Source: an uncultured Campylobacter sp.
GTDB lineage: Bacteria; Campylobacterota; Campylobacteria; Campylobacterales; Campylobacteraceae
Length of the DNA: 5,417 nt
Assembly (NCBI RefSeq): GCF_938045205.1
Contig: NZ_CALIMY010000011.1
Span: forward strand, 1-5,417
Direction of reading: 5' to 3'
The notes under the pieces are model-generated. The model made no database searches. It was given only the letters and a program-made list of their open reading frames with translations, and had not been told where the DNA came from. The position numbers and the translations under genes were made by a program. The stretch's first letter is position 1. Each line of letters starts with the position of its first letter. Shown here piece by piece: positions 4,920-5,417 of this stretch.

Positions 4920-5084
4920 TATGTGTCTTAATCAAGAAACGAATTTTTAAGTTTGTGGTTGTCTTTGTGTTGTTTTTTTGTATGTGTCTTAATCGTAAAG
5001 CTTAGAATGAGGTATTTTGATGATGATTAAGACACTTTAAGCTTTATTAAGACACATATTTTTGATTTTTATGTGTCTTAATCA
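4920..5084. repeat. Five-copy GTGTCTTAAT array, probable transposase-binding sites at the phage end
   Basis: The 10-mer GTGTCTTAAT occurs five times in 161 bp: plus strand at 4923-4932, 4984-4993 and 5073-5082, minus strand at 5026-5035 and 5046-5055. Longer agreement is TATGTGTCTTAATC. No gene lies here. Mu ends carry several binding sites for the A protein just inside the terminus and beside the repressor gene, which is exactly this location. The last two copies form a 13-bp perfect inverted repeat (5046-5058 / 5070-5082, 11-nt spacer). A G/T-rich tract (about 4951-4990) separates the first two copies. Confidence 0.7.
5070..5084. other. Predicted phage terminus (left-end attachment site)
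   Basis: The outermost repeat reads TATGTGTCTTAATCA. Read inward on the minus strand the phage would begin TGATTAAGACACAT, satisfying the TG...CA rule of Mu-family ends, with host DNA and one copy of a 5-bp target duplication (TATAA) starting at 5085. Other CA dinucleotides at 5103-5104 and 5110-5111 give alternative ends starting TGTTTTAGCG or TGTATTTTG. The second looks a little like the Mu left end. Confidence 0.4.
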
Positions 5085-5417
5085 TATAAATTCTCGCTAA
5101 AACAAAATACAGCCTAAAATGATTTATGATATATTTGAGCTAAATTTTCTATGATTTCAGAATGTATTTAAATATTCGTTAATTGGGCTTGATCTCTTAT
5201 AAAAGCGTTTAAAATTTCGCTTATTTTGGGATGAAATTGGCATTTTGGGATCGTTGGGATTTTTACCGCCGCAAAATTCTTGCATTACAACTGAGAGTGA
5301 AGCTTTTTAAATCGCCTATCTTAGGAACTTTCAAAAATAAGCGCAAAAATTTCCCACTCTCATTTTCTATACCCCCTCACAATTTGCGCGATTTTGCTTC
5401 CACATAGCTTTTAAGCG
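5085..5417. other. Probable host flanking DNA without a convincing complete gene
   Basis: About 330 bp beyond the last end repeat are AT-rich and intergenic in character. There are no further GTGTCTTAAT copies, no tRNA or rRNA features and no long frame with a ribosome site. TTGGGAT occurs three times (5226, 5245, 5254), of unknown meaning. A short inverted repeat GCGCAAA/TTTGCGC (5341-5347/5383-5389) sits just after a possible gene end on the minus strand. Confidence 0.5.
5377..5417 (-). CDS. Possible C-terminal end of a host gene entering from the right edge
   Basis: On the minus strand the frame ending at TGA 5379-5377 reads LKSYVEAKSRKL, a composition and codon use (AAA, GAA, GCA, AGC) like a real Campylobacter protein end, and the other two frames look less natural. 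Only 12 codons are visible, so this is a guess. Confidence 0.25.
   Translation of the reverse strand, partial: LKSYVEAKSRKL

Larger units (their letters stand above)
1..5084 (-). mobile_element. Left-end portion of a Mu-like (transposable) prophage
   Basis: The gene order is that of Mu-type phages: end repeats, a divergent repressor, a small HTH gene in the ner position, a MuA-type DDE transposase, a MuB-type ATPase, then small early genes. The early operon runs leftward, so the phage left end lies on the right of this window. The right boundary is my best estimate: the outermost end repeat finishes in CA at 5083-5084, as Mu-family ends do (TG...CA). The prophage continues beyond position 1, so structural genes and the other end are not seen. 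Identification as Mu-like is secure; the exact boundary is not. Confidence 0.85.

Noticed and set aside
4920..5084. CRISPR array from repeated TATGTGTCTTAATC
   Set aside because: Repeats are only 10-15 bp, occur in both orientations and at irregular distances (20-61 bp); this fits protein-binding sites, not CRISPR.
5293..5361. Inverted repeat GAGAGTG/CACTCTC as a terminator
   Set aside because: The arms are 55 bp apart and no T-run follows, so a functional hairpin is unlikely.
5231..5407. A 58-codon plus-strand frame starting MKLAFWDRWDFYRRKILALQ in the host flank
   Set aside because: No ribosome site precedes the ATG, composition is Arg/Phe/Leu-rich without a domain, and it overlaps a more natural-looking gene end on the minus strand. 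A real small host gene cannot be fully excluded.

Overview
The window is the left end of a Mu-like (transposable) prophage, in reverse orientation, followed by about 330 bp that I read as host flank. The diagnostic set is a DDE transposase of the MuA type next to a MuB-type AAA+ ATPase. A small Ner-position helix-turn-helix (HTH) gene precedes them, and a divergent repressor sits between the early operon and a cluster of short end repeats. The likely host is a member of Campylobacterota, probably a moderate-GC Campylobacter rather than C. jejuni. This rests on AT-rich intergenic DNA, heavy AAA/TTT/ATA codon use beside GC-richer stretches, AAGGAG-type ribosome sites and TTG/GTG starts. It is an inference from style, not a database match.

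Layout from right to left, which is the phage's own left-to-right order. 5085-5417 is probable host DNA with no convincing complete gene. 4920-5084 is a gene-free strip with five copies of the 10-mer GTGTCTTAAT in mixed orientation, the expected place for transposase-binding sites at the phage end. 4277-4900 (+) is a repressor with an N-terminal HTH, an Ala-Gly cleavage site and an S24 (LexA/CI) Ser-Lys protease domain. 4083-4276 is the control region. It has a leftward promoter matching the sigma-70 consensus exactly (TTGACA, 17 bp, TATAAT), three alternating ACCTT half-sites at 11-bp steps over its -35, and two 16-bp palindromes.

4082 down to 1 is one leftward, tightly packed early operon. 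Its genes are the Ner-position HTH gene (3849-4082), transposase A (1786-3849, TGATG coupling), target-activator ATPase B (770-1699), a small gene apparently split between two frames (500-741), a 54-aa protein resembling only the glycyl-radical tail of anaerobic ribonucleotide reductase NrdD (325-489), an 85-aa protein resembling sigma-70 region 4 (87-344), and the start of another gene (1-90) that overlaps it by 4 nt.

How it likely works: in the lysogen the S24 repressor silences the leftward promoter. RecA-stimulated self-cleavage would release it, giving Ner-like protein, A and B. A synapses the phage ends and B captures target DNA for replicative transposition. The downstream small genes would modulate host or phage gene expression and nucleotide metabolism. 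The most unusual items are the free-standing NrdD radical tail, the end-repeat array with a predicted host junction near 5084, and a shared 16-bp palindrome type in both the early control region and the A-B gap.
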